A model generated the notes under the pieces. It was not told the DNA's origin. It made no database searches and saw only the letters and a program-made list of their open reading frames with translations. A DNA stretch of 64,000 nt from Streptomyces sp. NBC_01803 (lineage in GTDB: Bacteria; Actinomycetota; Actinomycetes; Streptomycetales; Streptomycetaceae). The stretch lies in NCBI RefSeq assembly GCF_035917415.1, contig NZ_CP109073.1, positions 3,952,501 through 4,016,500 of the forward strand, written 5' to 3'. This document shows positions 1 to 11,384 of this stretch, in pieces. Every line of letters begins with the position of its first letter. Positions within the stretch are counted from its first letter, which is position 1. A program made the translations under genes and the position numbers.

Positions 1-280
1 CCGGCAGCCCCGAGTCGACGAAGCCCAGCCACTCCTGCCGCACGCCCAGGATCGCCCGGGCCTCGGCCATCTCCCGGGCCCGCACCTCGTGGATGTGCTC
101 CTCCAGATAGGGGTCGCCCTGGAGCTTGGGGTTGAGGATGGAGCCACGCTCCCCGCCGGTGCATGTCGCCACCAGGACGTCCACACCCTCTGCCACGTAT
201 TTGGCCATGGTGGCGGCGCCCTTGCTGGACTCGTCGTCCGGATGGGCGTGCACGGCCATGAGCCGGAGCTGCTCGGTCAA
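1..280 (-). CDS. mca: Mycothiol S-conjugate amidase Mca (N-terminal part, cut by window edge)
   Basis: Mca hydrolyses mycothiol S-conjugates formed with electrophiles and antibiotics, giving a mercapturic acid for export plus GlcN-Ins for mycothiol recycling. The translated N-terminus reads [20 protein letters not shown] and continues with the GERGS and [12 protein letters not shown] stretches of the MshB/Mca LmbE-like family; the AHPDDE motif supplies zinc ligands. A TTG start is chosen because a GAGGAC-rich stretch lies just upstream and family members begin a few residues before [18 protein letters not shown] at 337 in the same frame is the alternative. About 93 N-terminal residues are present and the rest lies beyond base 1. 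It is divergent from the DUF4307 gene. Confidence 0.93.
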   Translation of the reverse strand, partial: MTEQLRLMAVHAHPDDESSKGAATMAKYVAEGVDVLVATCTGGERGSILNPKLQGDPYLEEHIHEVRAREMAEARAILGVRQEWLGFVDSGLP

Positions 281-343
281 CGCTCGGTCCTCGTCCTCGT
301 CCTCGTCCGTCAGGTCACTCGTCGGCGTGGGGCACACGCCTTC

Positions 344-349
344 TATAGT
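344..349 (+). promoter_or_regulatory. Candidate -10 element (TATAGT) for the DUF4307 gene
   Basis: TATAGT fits the HrdB-type -10 consensus TAnnnT and would place a transcription start near 356, about 58 nt ahead of the DUF4307 start codon. No convincing -35 is visible. The leader between them carries short repeats of TTCCGAGT (about 371-403). Confidence 0.35.
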
Positions 350-413
350 GACTGATGGACCGCAGCCGCTATTCCGAGTTTCCGAGTATCCGAGTTTCCG
401 AGGACCGAGCGCC

Positions 414-836
414 ATGGCTGAAGTACGAGCGGACCTGCCCGAGGGGCGGTACGGCCGTTCTGGCACGGCCGATGCCCGTACTGACCGGCGGCTCAGGATC
501 ATCGGCGCCGTGCTCGGGGCCGCGCTGGTCGGCTTCGTGGTCTGGGCCGGGGTGTCGTACATCTCCGACCAGAAGGTCACCGGCGAGCTGACCGGCTTCG
601 AGGTGGTCTCGGACGGCGAGATCGAGGTGAACATCGCGGTCCGCAAGCCCTCCGGCACCGACGGCGTGTGCACGGTGCGCGCCCAGGCCGAGGACGGTCT
701 GGAGGTCGGCCGCGCCGATTTCCGCTTCGACGAGGACGCCGGTAGTGTGCACCGTTCCGTGACGCTCAGGACTACCGAGCGTGCCACCGCCGCCGAGCTC
801 ATGGGCTGCACGGAGGCCACGTCAGCGGCACGCTGA
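414..836 (+). CDS. DUF4307 single-pass membrane protein
   Basis: The 140-residue protein has a hydrophilic N-terminus, one membrane segment at about residues 25-47 ([19 protein letters not shown]) and an extracytoplasmic domain of about 90 residues with two cysteines (CTV, GCT). This is the architecture of actinobacterial DUF4307 proteins, whose function is unknown. In Streptomyces the gene sits next to mca and greA, as here. The ATG at 414 is preferred over upstream in-frame starts because it lies just before the hydrophilic leader typical of the family. It is followed by a gap of about 165 nt before greA. Confidence 0.8.
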   Translation: MAEVRADLPEGRYGRSGTADARTDRRLRIIGAVLGAALVGFVVWAGVSYISDQKVTGELTGFEVVSDGEIEVNIAVRKPSGTDGVCTVRAQAEDGLEVGRADFRFDEDAGSVHRSVTLRTTERATAAELMGCTEATSAAR

Positions 837-1002
837 GTGGTGGCGGGTTTGTCCATGGCAGCGGAGGGTAATGTCTCCGCACACATCGGTCGTCGTTGTG
901 AGAGTCGATTTTTCGATCGATGTAACGCCCGCCCAGGAGCGCACCGAGTCCGGGTCGGGCGCCTTGTTTTTATCCCCCTCTCTTTTCACCCGAGGAGCAC
1001 CT

Positions 1003-1503
1003 GTGACGCAGACCAGCGACACTGTCACCTGGCTGACCCAGGAGGCGTATGACCAGCTCAAGGCGGAGCTGGATCATCTGTCGGGTCCTGCCCGCGTCGA
1101 GATCGCGAAGAAGATCGAGCAGGCGCGCGAAGAGGGCGACCTCAAGGAGAACGCCGGGTACCACGCGGCCAAGGAGGAGCAGGGAAAGATGGAGGCGCGC
1201 GTGCGCCAGCTCACCCAGCTTCTGGAGAGTGCCCAGGTCGGTGAGGCCCCCGCGGACACGGGCGTGGTGGCGCCCGGCATGGTGGTGACGATCGCCTTCG
1301 ACGGCGACCCGGACGACACGATGACGTTTCTGCTCGCCTCGCGCGAGTTCGCCACGTCGGACATCGAGACGTATTCGCCGCAGTCGCCGCTGGGCAGCGG
1401 CGTGAACGGCAAGAAGGTCGGCGAGGAGGCCGAGTACACGCTGCCCAACGGCAGCGTCGCCCGCGTCAAGGTGCTGGAGGCCAAGCCCTATCAGGCGGCC
1501 TGA
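1003..1503 (+). CDS. greA: Transcription elongation factor GreA
   Basis: GreA binds in the RNA polymerase secondary channel and stimulates cleavage of backtracked RNA. The 166-residue protein has the N-terminal coiled coil with the conserved acidic tip (EGDLKENAGYHAAKEEQ at about residues 43-59) and a C-terminal FKBP-like domain ending in SVARVKVLEAKPY. Actinobacterial GreA has this length. The start is GTG, with GAGGAG at 992-997 as ribosome binding site. The D and E of GDLKENA that coordinate Mg2+ in the active site are present. It reads as a monocistronic unit between DUF4307 and the DUF255 gene. Confidence 0.96.
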   Translation: MTQTSDTVTWLTQEAYDQLKAELDHLSGPARVEIAKKIEQAREEGDLKENAGYHAAKEEQGKMEARVRQLTQLLESAQVGEAPADTGVVAPGMVVTIAFDGDPDDTMTFLLASREFATSDIETYSPQSPLGSGVNGKKVGEEAEYTLPNGSVARVKVLEAKPYQAA

Positions 1504-1530
1504 GCCCGCCGCGCGGTGCAAGATGGTCCC

Positions 1531-3531
<2,001 letters not shown>

Positions 3532-3570
3532 ACGGCGCCGCAGGCCCGAGCGCGGTTCCGCCGGCGGGTG

Positions 3571-3598
3571 AGCGGGACCGGCCGCGGCCGGTCCCGTT
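3571..3598. terminator. Palindromic bidirectional terminator
   Basis: CGGGACCGGCCG followed directly by its reverse complement (3573-3596), extended by one G-T and one A-T pair, forms a strong GC hairpin between the converging DUF255 and tetR genes. There is no long T tract, as is usual in Streptomyces. Confidence 0.7.
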
Positions 3599-3616
3599 CG
3601 GGACGCTCGGGCTCCG

Positions 3617-4240
3617 TCAGCCCTGGTCCGCCAGGTTGGTCCGCATGGTGGCCACCGCGCGGTCGATCACGTCGGTCAGGTCGTCCCGCAGGTCGTGGGC
3701 GACCCAGTAGATCAGCGCCGCGCGCAGGCCGCCGAGGATGGCGCTGATGAAGACCTGGATCTCCAGCTCGTCGGGGGAGCGGCCCAGGCGGGTGGCGAGG
3801 GTCGCGGCCAGGAGGCGGCCGGAGGCCGCCATGCTCTCGTCCAGGCGGGCCCGGACGGCGGGGACCGTGGCGACCAGCCGCATCCGCACCCGCACCTCGG
3901 CCAGTGCCTCGGGCGTGGTGTACGCCTGCCGGAGCGCCGTGCGGATGGCCTCCCGCAGGGCCGTCAGCGGTGGCTCGTGGGCAGGGCGGGCGCGCAGGGC
4001 GCTGTCGAGAACGGAGTCCTCCTCGTCCGTGAGGACGATGTCCTCCTTGGTCGGGAAGTACCGGAAAACGGTGCTCGGCGAGACCTCCGCGGCCTCCGCG
4101 ATCTGGTCCACCCGGGTGGCGTCGTAGCCCTGCTCCGCGAACAGCCGGTACGCCGCGCCACGGATCGCCCGCCGGGTGCGGATCTTCTTGCGTTCGCGGA
4201 GGCCCGCCTTGGCGGTGGGAGCGGAGGGCACGCGGGTCAT
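3617..4240 (-). CDS. TetR-family transcriptional repressor
   Basis: The 207-residue protein has a TetR helix-turn-helix at about residues 17-63 (RAIRGAAYRLFAEQGYDATR, then AEVSPSTVFRYFPTKED) and a ligand-binding C-terminal domain. Its ATG overlaps the stop of the upstream MFS exporter (ATGA), so the two are probably translated in a coupled way. Such repressors normally control the adjacent exporter and their own synthesis. A 30-bp inverted repeat just upstream of the exporter ribosome binding site is the obvious candidate operator. The inducer is unknown. Confidence 0.92.
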   Translation of the reverse strand: MTRVPSAPTAKAGLRERKKIRTRRAIRGAAYRLFAEQGYDATRVDQIAEAAEVSPSTVFRYFPTKEDIVLTDEEDSVLDSALRARPAHEPPLTALREAIRTALRQAYTTPEALAEVRVRMRLVATVPAVRARLDESMAASGRLLAATLATRLGRSPDELEIQVFISAILGGLRAALIYWVAHDLRDDLTDVIDRAVATMRTNLADQG

Positions 4241-5775
4241 TCTCGGACATCTCCCTCGGCCGCGACCAGGGTTGTCACCCCTGGCCGGTCCGCGCGGTGC
4301 TGCGGCAGCAGCAGTCCGGCCAGCAGGGCGCCGCCGAGCGCCGCGAGGGAGCAGACGTAGAGCGTGACGCTCATGCCGTGGGTGAACGCCCAGTCGGCGG
4401 AGTCGGTCAGCCCCGGGGCGCCGGTGTGCTCGGCGACGGAGTGCGCGGCGACGACCGACTCGCGGGACGCCTCGGCGGCCTGCGGCGGCAGGCCCTCGGT
4501 GTCCAGGCGGTCCCGGTAGACCTGGGCGAGCAGGCTGCCGAGCACCGCGACGCCGATGGCGCTGCCGACGTGCCGCAGGGTCAGCAGCAGCCCCGAGCCG
4601 GTGCCGGAGTGGTCCGGCGGCAGCGCGGCGATCGCCGCGTCGGTGGCCGGCACCAGTGCCAGCCCGGCACCCAGCCCGGTGACCGTCAGCCAGATGGCGG
4701 TCAGTCCGTAGCGGGACCCCACCTCGATGGTGCTGCCCTGGATGCCGGCGAACGACAGCAGCGCGAGCCCGGTGGCGACGACGCCGCGCGGTCCGAACTG
4801 GCGCACCAGCCCCTGGCAGCCCCGGGCCGCGACGAGCACCCCGGCCAGCAGGGGCAGCAGCCGCAGCCCGGTGCCGAAGGCGTCGTGGCCGCGGACCGCC
4901 TGGAGGTACTGCGGAAGCAGGAAGATCAGCCCGGCCAGGATGAAGCCGATCAGCGCGCCGATCAGGGCGTTGCCCCCGAAGACCGGATCGCGCAGCAGAC
5001 CGAGCCCGAGCGGCGGGCCCTCCCGCCGCCGCTCCCTGGCGATCAGCAGGAGCAGCAGCGGCAGGGAGGCGGCCCAGGCCGCCAGGACCAGCGGGTCGCC
5101 CCAGCCGCGGCTGGGCCCCTCGATCAGCCCGTACACCAGCGCGCCGAGCGCGCCGGCCACGCAGGCCGCGCCCAGCACGTCGACCCGGGGCGCGCCGCGT
5201 TCCCTGGTCTCTGGCAGCAGCGCGCAGCCGGCGAGCGCGACGGCGACCAGCGGGACGTTGACCAGCAGGACCGAGCCCCACCAGAAGTGGTCGAGGAGCC
5301 AGCCGCCGACGAGCGGGCCGAGGGGCAGCCCGGCGGTGAACGCGGCGGTGAGCGCGGCGATGGCCTTGGCGCGCTCGGCCGGGCCGAACAGGGCGGGCAG
5401 CACCGCGACCGTCAGCGGGCTCACCAGCGCGGCGCCCAGGCCCATGACCGCGCGCCCGGTGATCAGGAGCCCGGGGCCGCCGGCGAGGGCGCCGAGGACC
5501 GAGCCGGCCAGCATCACGGCCAAGCCGGTCACCAGCGTCAGGCGGCGGCCGAACCGGTCGCCGACCAGCCCGGCCGGGACCATGATGGCGGCGAAGACGA
5601 CGAGGAAGGCGTCGACCATCCACTGCTGCTGGCGGGTGCCCACCTTGAGGTCGGCGGCGATGGACGGCAGGGCCACGTTGAGGATGGTCATGTCCAGGCC
5701 CAGGACGAGCGTCGCGACGGCGAGCGCGCTCAGGGCCCACCAGCGGCGCGGGCCGAGCCGTGGGTCCATGTCCAA
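4237..5775 (-). CDS. MFS drug exporter, EmrB/QacA (DHA2, 14-TM) family
   Basis: This is a proton-coupled export pump of about 512 residues. It carries the DHA2 signature LDMTILNVALPSIAADL in TM1, the motif A-like GDRFGRRLTL after TM2, and many hydrophobic segments. It heads a two-gene operon with tetR. GGAGGT sits five nt before a TTG (5775) and eleven before an ATG (5769); the TTG is chosen on spacing, but either is possible and the difference is two residues. The substrate cannot be read from sequence; family members export cationic drugs, dyes or antibiotics. Confidence 0.92.
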   Translation of the reverse strand: MDMDPRLGPRRWWALSALAVATLVLGLDMTILNVALPSIAADLKVGTRQQQWMVDAFLVVFAAIMVPAGLVGDRFGRRLTLVTGLAVMLAGSVLGALAGGPGLLITGRAVMGLGAALVSPLTVAVLPALFGPAERAKAIAALTAAFTAGLPLGPLVGGWLLDHFWWGSVLLVNVPLVAVALAGCALLPETRERGAPRVDVLGAACVAGALGALVYGLIEGPSRGWGDPLVLAAWAASLPLLLLLIARERRREGPPLGLGLLRDPVFGGNALIGALIGFILAGLIFLLPQYLQAVRGHDAFGTGLRLLPLLAGVLVAARGCQGLVRQFGPRGVVATGLALLSFAGIQGSTIEVGSRYGLTAIWLTVTGLGAGLALVPATDAAIAALPPDHSGTGSGLLLTLRHVGSAIGVAVLGSLLAQVYRDRLDTEGLPPQAAEASRESVVAAHSVAEHTGAPGLTDSADWAFTHGMSVTLYVCSLAALGGALLAGLLLPQHRADRPGVTTLVAAEGDVRE

Positions 5776-5786
5776 GACACACCTCC

Positions 5787-5816
5787 GAGAGCCACCGCTA
5801 AATGATAGTGGCTCTC
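5787..5816. promoter_or_regulatory. Candidate TetR operator upstream of the exporter operon
   Basis: A perfect 9-bp inverted repeat, GAGAGCCAC and GTGGCTCTC, is separated by 12 bp (30 bp in all). It abuts the ribosome binding site of the exporter gene, where a bound TetR dimer would block transcription. Assignment to this TetR is inference from position. Confidence 0.6.
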
Positions 5817-5857
5817 AAAAGTGAGTCATTTCGATATGTGGGGGACTCCGTGGAGCG

Positions 5858-6505
5858 TCAGGTGATCGGCCGGTAGGCGATCAGCGAGATTCCCACGTAG
5901 TGCACGGCGAAGGCGGCCAGGGTCAGGGAGTGGAACAGCTCGTGGAAGCCGAACCATTTCGGCCATGGATCGGGGCGCTTGAGGCCGTAGATCACCCCGC
6001 CGGCGCTGTAGAGCACGCCGCCCACGACGACCAGGATCATCACCGCGATGCCCCCGGTGCGCAGGAAGTCCGGCAGGAAGAAGACGGCGGCCCAGCCCAG
6101 GGCGAGGTAGCAGGGGGTGTAGAGCCAGCGTGGGGCGCCGACCCAGAAGACGCGGAAGGCGATGCCGGCGACGGCGCCGGCCCAGACGCACCACAGCAGG
6201 AGCTGTCCTCGCGCGCCGTCGAGCAGCAGGATCGTGAACGGGGTGTAGGTGCCCGCGATGATCAAGAAAATATTGGCGTGATCCAGCCGTCTCAGCACGG
6301 CCTCGGCGCGCGGCGTCCAGTGGCCGCGGTGATAAAGGGCGCTGACACCGAACAGCAGGCAGGCGCTGAGGGTGTAGACGGCGCAGGCCACGCGGGCTCT
6401 GGGGCTTTCCGCCAGGGCGGTGAGGAAGACGCCCGCTATCAGCGCCGCGGGGAACATGCCGGCGTGCAGCCAGCCGCGCAACCGGGGTTTTGCCGACAGG
6501 GTCAT
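5858..6505 (-). CDS. PAQR/hemolysin III (TrhA) family membrane protein
   Basis: The 215-residue protein has seven predicted membrane helices and the PAQR motifs SALYHRGHW, LDHANIFLIIAGTYTPF and FHELFHSLTLAAFAVHY. The conserved S, H, D and HxxxH residues form a zinc-binding ceramidase-like core in the family. Bacterial members have been linked to membrane energetics and fluidity, but the reaction is not established. It is divergently transcribed from pckG, and the 140-bp gap would hold both promoters. Confidence 0.9.
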   Translation of the reverse strand: MTLSAKPRLRGWLHAGMFPAALIAGVFLTALAESPRARVACAVYTLSACLLFGVSALYHRGHWTPRAEAVLRRLDHANIFLIIAGTYTPFTILLLDGARGQLLLWCVWAGAVAGIAFRVFWVGAPRWLYTPCYLALGWAAVFFLPDFLRTGGIAVMILVVVGGVLYSAGGVIYGLKRPDPWPKWFGFHELFHSLTLAAFAVHYVGISLIAYRPIT

Positions 6506-6646
6506 GGGCAGATGGTAGCGAGCGGCGGGCCGCGCTCACATGAGCCCAACTAGACACAGAAGAGAAGTCGGGGCACTATCAGATGAGCGCCCAATCCCTA
6601 CGGATGAGCGACTCGCACGTAAAACCCTCAACCCTCTGGAGCGAAC

Positions 6647-8512
6647 GTGACGCTGATATCAGCCGCTCCCGTCGCCGCCAACGCCCCGACCCGCCACCAC
6701 AAGCTCATCGCCTGGGTGGAAGAGATCGCCGCGCTGACCGAGCCCGACCAGGTCGTCTGGTGCGACGGATCCCAGGAGGAATACGACCGCCTCAGCGCGG
6801 AGCTCGTGGCGAAGGGCACGTTCATCAGGCTGAACCCTGAGAAGCGGCCCGACTCGTACTACGCCGTGTCCGACCCGACCGATGTCGCCCGGGTCGAGGA
6901 CCGTACTTTCATCTGCTCCGAGCGGCCGGAGGACGCCGGTCCCACCAACCACTGGATGGACCCCGCCGACATGCGGGAGATCTTCACCGGTCGGCAGGGG
7001 CTCTTCCGGGGCTCCATGCGTGGCCGGACCATGTATGTGGTGCCGTTCTGCATGGGCCCGCTGGGCTCGCCCCTCTCCGCGCTCGGCGTGGAGATCACCG
7101 ACTCCGCGTATGTCGCCGTCGCCATGCGCACCATGACCCGGATGGGCACCGCCGTGCTCAAGGAGCTCGGCGAGGACGGGCATTTCGTGCGGGCCGTCCA
7201 CTCCGTCGGCGCTCCCCTGGCCGACGGCCGGGACGACGTGCCCTGGCCGTGCAACCCGGTCAAGTACATCTCGCACTTCCCCGAGACCCGCGAGATCTGG
7301 TCCTTCGGCTCCGGCTACGGCGGGAACGCGCTCCTGGGCAAGAAGTGCTACGCCCTGCGCATCGCCTCCGTCATGGCCCGCGACGAGGGCTGGCTGGCCG
7401 AGCACATGCTCATCCTCAAGCTCACCCCGCCCGCCGGGGAGGCCGCCCGTGACGGAGGAGCCAGGAGCCACTACGTCGCCGCGGCGTTCCCCTCCGCATG
7501 CGGCAAGACCAACCTCGCGATGCTCCAGCCGACGCTGCCCGGCTGGAAGGTCGAGACCGTCGGCGACGACATCGCCTGGATGCGCTTCGGCGACGACGGC
7601 CGGCTCTACGCCATCAACCCCGAGGCCGGCTTCTTCGGTGTCGCGCCCGGCACCGGCGACAAGACCAACGCCAACGCCATGCGCACTCTGTGGGGCAACT
7701 CGGTCTTCACCAATGTCGCCCTCACCGACGATGGTGATGTCTGGTGGGAGGGCATGACCGAGGAACCCCCCGCCCACCTGACCGACTGGCGTGGAAACGA
7801 CTGGACCCCCGACGCCGAGACCCCCGCGGCGCACCCCAACGCCCGGTTCACGGTGCCGGCGGCCCAGTGCCCGACCATCGCCCCCGAGTGGGAGGACCCG
7901 GCCGGGGTGCCGATCTCGGCCATCCTCTTCGGCGGGCGCCGCGCCACCGCGGTGCCGCTGGTCACCGAGTCCTTCTCCTGGCAGCACGGCGTCTTCCTCG
8001 GGGCCAACGTCGCCTCCGAGAAGACCGCGGCGGCCGAGGGCACGGTGGGCGAGCTGCGCCGCGACCCGTTCGCCATGCTGCCGTTCTGCGGCTACCACAT
8101 GGGCGACTACTTCGGCCACTGGCTGAAGACCGGCGCCAAGGCGGGCGACCCGGAGAAGCTGCCGAAGATCTACTACGTCAACTGGTTCAAGAAGGACGCC
8201 GACGGCGCCTTCGTGTGGCCGGGTTTCGGCGAGAACATCCGGGTGCTGAAGTGGATTGTCGAGCGGCTTGAGGGCCGGGCCGAGGGCGTCGAGAGCCCCA
8301 TCGGGGTCCTCCCGACGCCCGAGGCGCTGGACACCGAGGGCCTTGGCATCACCCGGGAGCAGCTCGAATTCCTCCTGGAGGTGGACCCGGAGATCTGGCG
8401 CCAGGAAGCGGCTTTGATCCCCGAGCACCTGCGCGCCTTCGACACCCACACTCCCGAGGAGCTGTGGGACGAATACCGGGCCCTGACGGAACGGCTGGAC
8501 CGACTGGGCTGA
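6647..8512 (+). CDS. pckG: Phosphoenolpyruvate carboxykinase (GTP)
   Basis: This enzyme converts oxaloacetate and GTP to PEP, CO2 and GDP, the entry step of gluconeogenesis. The 621-residue length fits the GTP class. Diagnostic segments include [14 protein letters not shown] (substrate/Mn site), the P-loop [15 protein letters not shown] with the reactive cysteine, and the nucleotide-binding region [15 protein letters not shown]. Start GTG at 6647 has CTGGAG at 6636-6641 as ribosome binding site. Transcription ends at a shared hairpin with the converging aminotransferase gene. The divergent region carries repeats of GATGAGCG (about 6580 and 6603) of unknown meaning. Confidence 0.97.
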   Translation: MTLISAAPVAANAPTRHHKLIAWVEEIAALTEPDQVVWCDGSQEEYDRLSAELVAKGTFIRLNPEKRPDSYYAVSDPTDVARVEDRTFICSERPEDAGPTNHWMDPADMREIFTGRQGLFRGSMRGRTMYVVPFCMGPLGSPLSALGVEITDSAYVAVAMRTMTRMGTAVLKELGEDGHFVRAVHSVGAPLADGRDDVPWPCNPVKYISHFPETREIWSFGSGYGGNALLGKKCYALRIASVMARDEGWLAEHMLILKLTPPAGEAARDGGARSHYVAAAFPSACGKTNLAMLQPTLPGWKVETVGDDIAWMRFGDDGRLYAINPEAGFFGVAPGTGDKTNANAMRTLWGNSVFTNVALTDDGDVWWEGMTEEPPAHLTDWRGNDWTPDAETPAAHPNARFTVPAAQCPTIAPEWEDPAGVPISAILFGGRRATAVPLVTESFSWQHGVFLGANVASEKTAAAEGTVGELRRDPFAMLPFCGYHMGDYFGHWLKTGAKAGDPEKLPKIYYVNWFKKDADGAFVWPGFGENIRVLKWIVERLEGRAEGVESPIGVLPTPEALDTEGLGITREQLEFLLEVDPEIWRQEAALIPEHLRAFDTHTPEELWDEYRALTERLDRLG

Positions 8513-8517
8513 GGGAA

Positions 8518-8545
8518 GGGCCCCGCACAACGGCGTGCGGGGCCC
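8518..8545. terminator. Bidirectional terminator between pckG and the aminotransferase
   Basis: An 11-bp perfect stem, GGGCCCCGCAC and GTGCGGGGCCC, with a 6-nt loop starts six nt after the pckG stop codon and lies between two converging genes. Confidence 0.8.
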
Positions 8546-8571
8546 GCGGGCGTCTTGGCGCTCGCCGGCGC

Positions 8572-9783
8572 TCAGTACTGGTTGTAGCCGTCCAGGAACG
8601 AGCCGATCCGCTCCACCGCGTCGGCCAGCTCGCTCGCCTGCGGCAGCGTCACGATGCGGAAGTGATCGGGCTCCGGCCAGTTGAACCCGGTGCCGTGCAC
8701 GATCATGATCTTCTCCGACCGCAGCAGGTCGAGGACCATCTGCCGGTCGTCCTTGATCTTGTAGACCTTCGGGTCCAGCCGGGGGAAGGCGTACAGCGCG
8801 CCCTTCGGTTTCACGCACGTCACGCCCGGGATGCTGATCAGCTTCTCGTACGCCACGTCCCGCTGCTCCTTGATCCGGCCGCCCGGCAGCACCAGCTGCT
8901 CGATCGACTGGCGGCCGAAGAGCGCGGCGGCCACCGTGTGCTGCGCCGGCATGTTGGCGCACAGCCGCATGTTGGCCAGGATCGTCAGACCCTCGATGTA
9001 GCTCGTCGCGTGCTCCTTGGGCCCGCACACCGCCAGCCAGCCGCAGCGGAAGCCGGCCACCCGGTAGTTCTTCGAGAGGCCGTTGAACGTCAGCGTCAGC
9101 AGGTCCGGGGCGATGGCCCCGGTCGGGGTGTGGACGGCGCCGTCGTACAGAATCCGGTCGTAGATCTCGTCCGAGCAGACCACCAGCCGGTGCCTTCGGG
9201 CGACCTCCGTGAGCTGCCGCAGCATCTCCGCGTCGTATACGGCCCCGGTGGGATTGTTCGGGTTGATGATCACCAGCGCCTTGGTCCGGTCGGTGATCTT
9301 GCGCTCGATGTCGGCGATGTCGGGCATCCAGTCGGAGCCCTCGTCGCAGCGGTAGTGCACGGCGGTGCCGCCGGCCAGCGCGACCGAGGCTGTCCACAGC
9401 GGATAGTCCGGCGCCGGGACGAGCACCTCGTCGCCGTCGTCCAGCAGCGCCTGCATCGACATCTGGATCAGCTCGGAGACGCCGTTGCCCAGATAGATGT
9501 CCTCGACCGACAGGTCGATGCCCTTGGTCTGGTAGTGCTGCATCACCGCGCGGCGGGCCGAGAGCAGGCCCCTGGCGTCCCCGTACCCGTGCGCGGTGCC
9601 CACGTTCCGGAGGATGTCCTCCAGGATCTCCGGCGGGCATTCGAAGCCGAACGCCGCGGGGTTCCCCGTGTTGAGCTTCAGGATGCGGTGGCCCGCCGCT
9701 TCCAGCCGCTGCGCCTCTTCGAGCACGGGACCACGGATCTCGTAACAGACATTCGCGAGCTTCGCCGACTGGATCACCTGCAT
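8572..9783 (-). CDS. AlaA-like PLP-dependent aminotransferase (class I)
   Basis: The 403-residue fold-type I aminotransferase closely resembles AlaA/AlaC alanine-synthesising enzymes: KLANVCYEIRGPVLEEAQRL at the N-terminus, NPNNPTG in the substrate pocket, SDEIYDRILYDG around the cofactor aspartate, and the PLP lysine in FNGLSKNYRVAGFRCGW. It most likely converts pyruvate and glutamate to alanine and 2-oxoglutarate. The ATG at 9783 is preceded by AAGGTGG at a good distance. Facing pckG at the pyruvate/PEP node is metabolically sensible but does not prove co-regulation. Confidence 0.9.
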   Translation of the reverse strand: MQVIQSAKLANVCYEIRGPVLEEAQRLEAAGHRILKLNTGNPAAFGFECPPEILEDILRNVGTAHGYGDARGLLSARRAVMQHYQTKGIDLSVEDIYLGNGVSELIQMSMQALLDDGDEVLVPAPDYPLWTASVALAGGTAVHYRCDEGSDWMPDIADIERKITDRTKALVIINPNNPTGAVYDAEMLRQLTEVARRHRLVVCSDEIYDRILYDGAVHTPTGAIAPDLLTLTFNGLSKNYRVAGFRCGWLAVCGPKEHATSYIEGLTILANMRLCANMPAQHTVAAALFGRQSIEQLVLPGGRIKEQRDVAYEKLISIPGVTCVKPKGALYAFPRLDPKVYKIKDDRQMVLDLLRSEKIMIVHGTGFNWPEPDHFRIVTLPQASELADAVERIGSFLDGYNQY

Positions 9784-9981
9784 GCACGCCACCTTACGGC
9801 CGTGTAACGCGGGGCGCCTTGTGTTTTCGCCCACGCGGGTGGTGAGCGGCCCGCGCGGGCTTGGTCCGGTGACCCCGCTCGGCGATCGCGCTCCGTTGAC
9901 CATCTCCATACTCGGTGCTAGGTAGGGTCGGGGATCCCGTTACCCCGCCCGTCCGATGTCGCTCGGCCACCCGGAGTCGCC

Positions 9982-11274
9982 ATGCCCACCGCGTTCGACA
10001 CGCTCGCCGACGAGATCGTCGATCACCGTTTCAAGGGCTTGCCGCCCGACGCGGTGGGGCGCACGATCGGGGAGCTGGCGGCGGAGCGGCGCGATCTGTA
10101 CACCGGCGGATTCACCACGCCGGTCCTGACGCTCTCCGCCGAGGCGGTGGAGCACAACCTGACGTGTATGGAGCGGTTCGTGGGGCGCCACGGCCTGGTG
10201 CTCGCGCCGCACGGCAAGACCTCGATGGCGCCGCGCCTCTTCCAGCGCCAGCTCGACCACGGCGCCTGGGGCATCACCGTCGCGGTGCCGCACCAGGCCC
10301 GCGTGGCGCGGGCGTTCGGCGTGCGGCGGATCTTCCTCGCCAACGAGGTGGTCGACCCCGCCGCCCTGGCCTGGCTCGCCGGCGAGCTGGACGCCGATCC
10401 CCGCTTCCGCTGCGTGTGCTACGTGGACTCCGCGCGCGGCGTGGAGCTGATGGACGCGGCGTTGCGCGCGGCCGGGGCGAGCCGCCCGCTGGAGGTCGTG
10501 GTCGAGCTCGGCGTGCCCGGCGGGCGCGGCGGTGTCCGGGACGAGGCGCAGGCGACGGCCGTGGCCGACGCGGTCGCCCGCACCGCCACGCTGCGGCTGG
10601 TCGGCGTCGCCGGGTACGAGGGTGAGATACCGGACGCCGACGCCGTCTCGGTGCGCCGCTGGCTGGACGGACTGTGCGCGCTGGCCGTGGAGTTCGACAA
10701 GGCGGGCCGGTTCGCCGGGCTCGGCGAGATCATCCTGAGCGCGGGCGGCAGCGCCTGGTTCGACGCGGTGGCGGGCGCGTTCACCGCCCTGCCCGAGCTG
10801 TCCCGGCCCGTCTGCAAGATGCTGCGCGCCGGGGCGTATGTCAGCCACGACGACGGCCGGTACCGGGACGTCACCCCTTTCAACCGGGCGCCGCTGGAAG
10901 GCTCGTTGCTGCCCGCCTTCCGGCTGTGGGCTCAGGTCGTCTCCCGGCCGGAGCCCTCCCTGGCCCTGATCAACGCCGGGAAGCGGGACATGGCCTACGA
11001 CCTCGGCCTGCCGGAGGTGCAGGCCGTACGCACCGTGGAGGGCCGGGTGCGCGGCGGGTACGGCCTCGTCGTCAGCAGACTGGCCGACCAGCACGCCTTC
11101 GTCGAGGGCCCGTCGGCCGACGGCGCCCGCGCGGGTGGCGGAGTGCTGCCGCAGGTGGGTGACTGGGTGGCACTGGGTATGTCGCATCCGTGCACGATCT
11201 TCGAGAAGTGGCCCCTGATTCCGCTGGTGGCGGGTGACGGCACGGTCACCGACTACGTCCGCACCTTCTTCTGA
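9982..11274 (+). CDS. D-serine dehydratase-like / alanine racemase N-terminal domain protein (amino acid deaminase)
   Basis: The 430-residue protein is a fold-type III PLP enzyme. TTPVLTLSAEAVEHNLTCME and LAPHGKTSMAP contain the lysine expected to bind PLP. The C-terminal GMSHPCTIFEKWPLIPLV carries the His-x-Cys zinc ligands of the eukaryotic-type D-serine dehydratase/D-threonine aldolase family. It probably deaminates or cleaves a D-amino acid; the exact substrate is not readable. TAGGGT near 9923 is a plausible -10. It is divergent from the aminotransferase. It precedes the Tad locus with a gap of about 110 nt and is probably not part of it. Confidence 0.85.
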   Translation: MPTAFDTLADEIVDHRFKGLPPDAVGRTIGELAAERRDLYTGGFTTPVLTLSAEAVEHNLTCMERFVGRHGLVLAPHGKTSMAPRLFQRQLDHGAWGITVAVPHQARVARAFGVRRIFLANEVVDPAALAWLAGELDADPRFRCVCYVDSARGVELMDAALRAAGASRPLEVVVELGVPGGRGGVRDEAQATAVADAVARTATLRLVGVAGYEGEIPDADAVSVRRWLDGLCALAVEFDKAGRFAGLGEIILSAGGSAWFDAVAGAFTALPELSRPVCKMLRAGAYVSHDDGRYRDVTPFNRAPLEGSLLPAFRLWAQVVSRPEPSLALINAGKRDMAYDLGLPEVQAVRTVEGRVRGGYGLVVSRLADQHAFVEGPSADGARAGGGVLPQVGDWVALGMSHPCTIFEKWPLIPLVAGDGTVTDYVRTFF

Positions 11275-11384
11275 GGTGTGCGGTCTCCGTTCCGTGCTGT
11301 TCCCCCACGCGGCGGAGTCGATAAGCTGCCCAACTGGCGGAGTCACCATACGAGACGGGTGTCCAAGGGCCCGGGGGGAGCGGC

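Noticed and set aside
6659..9787. 1042-codon open frame on the minus strand opposite pckG
   Set aside because: Low-complexity translation; shadow of pckG and the out-of-frame aminotransferase gene.
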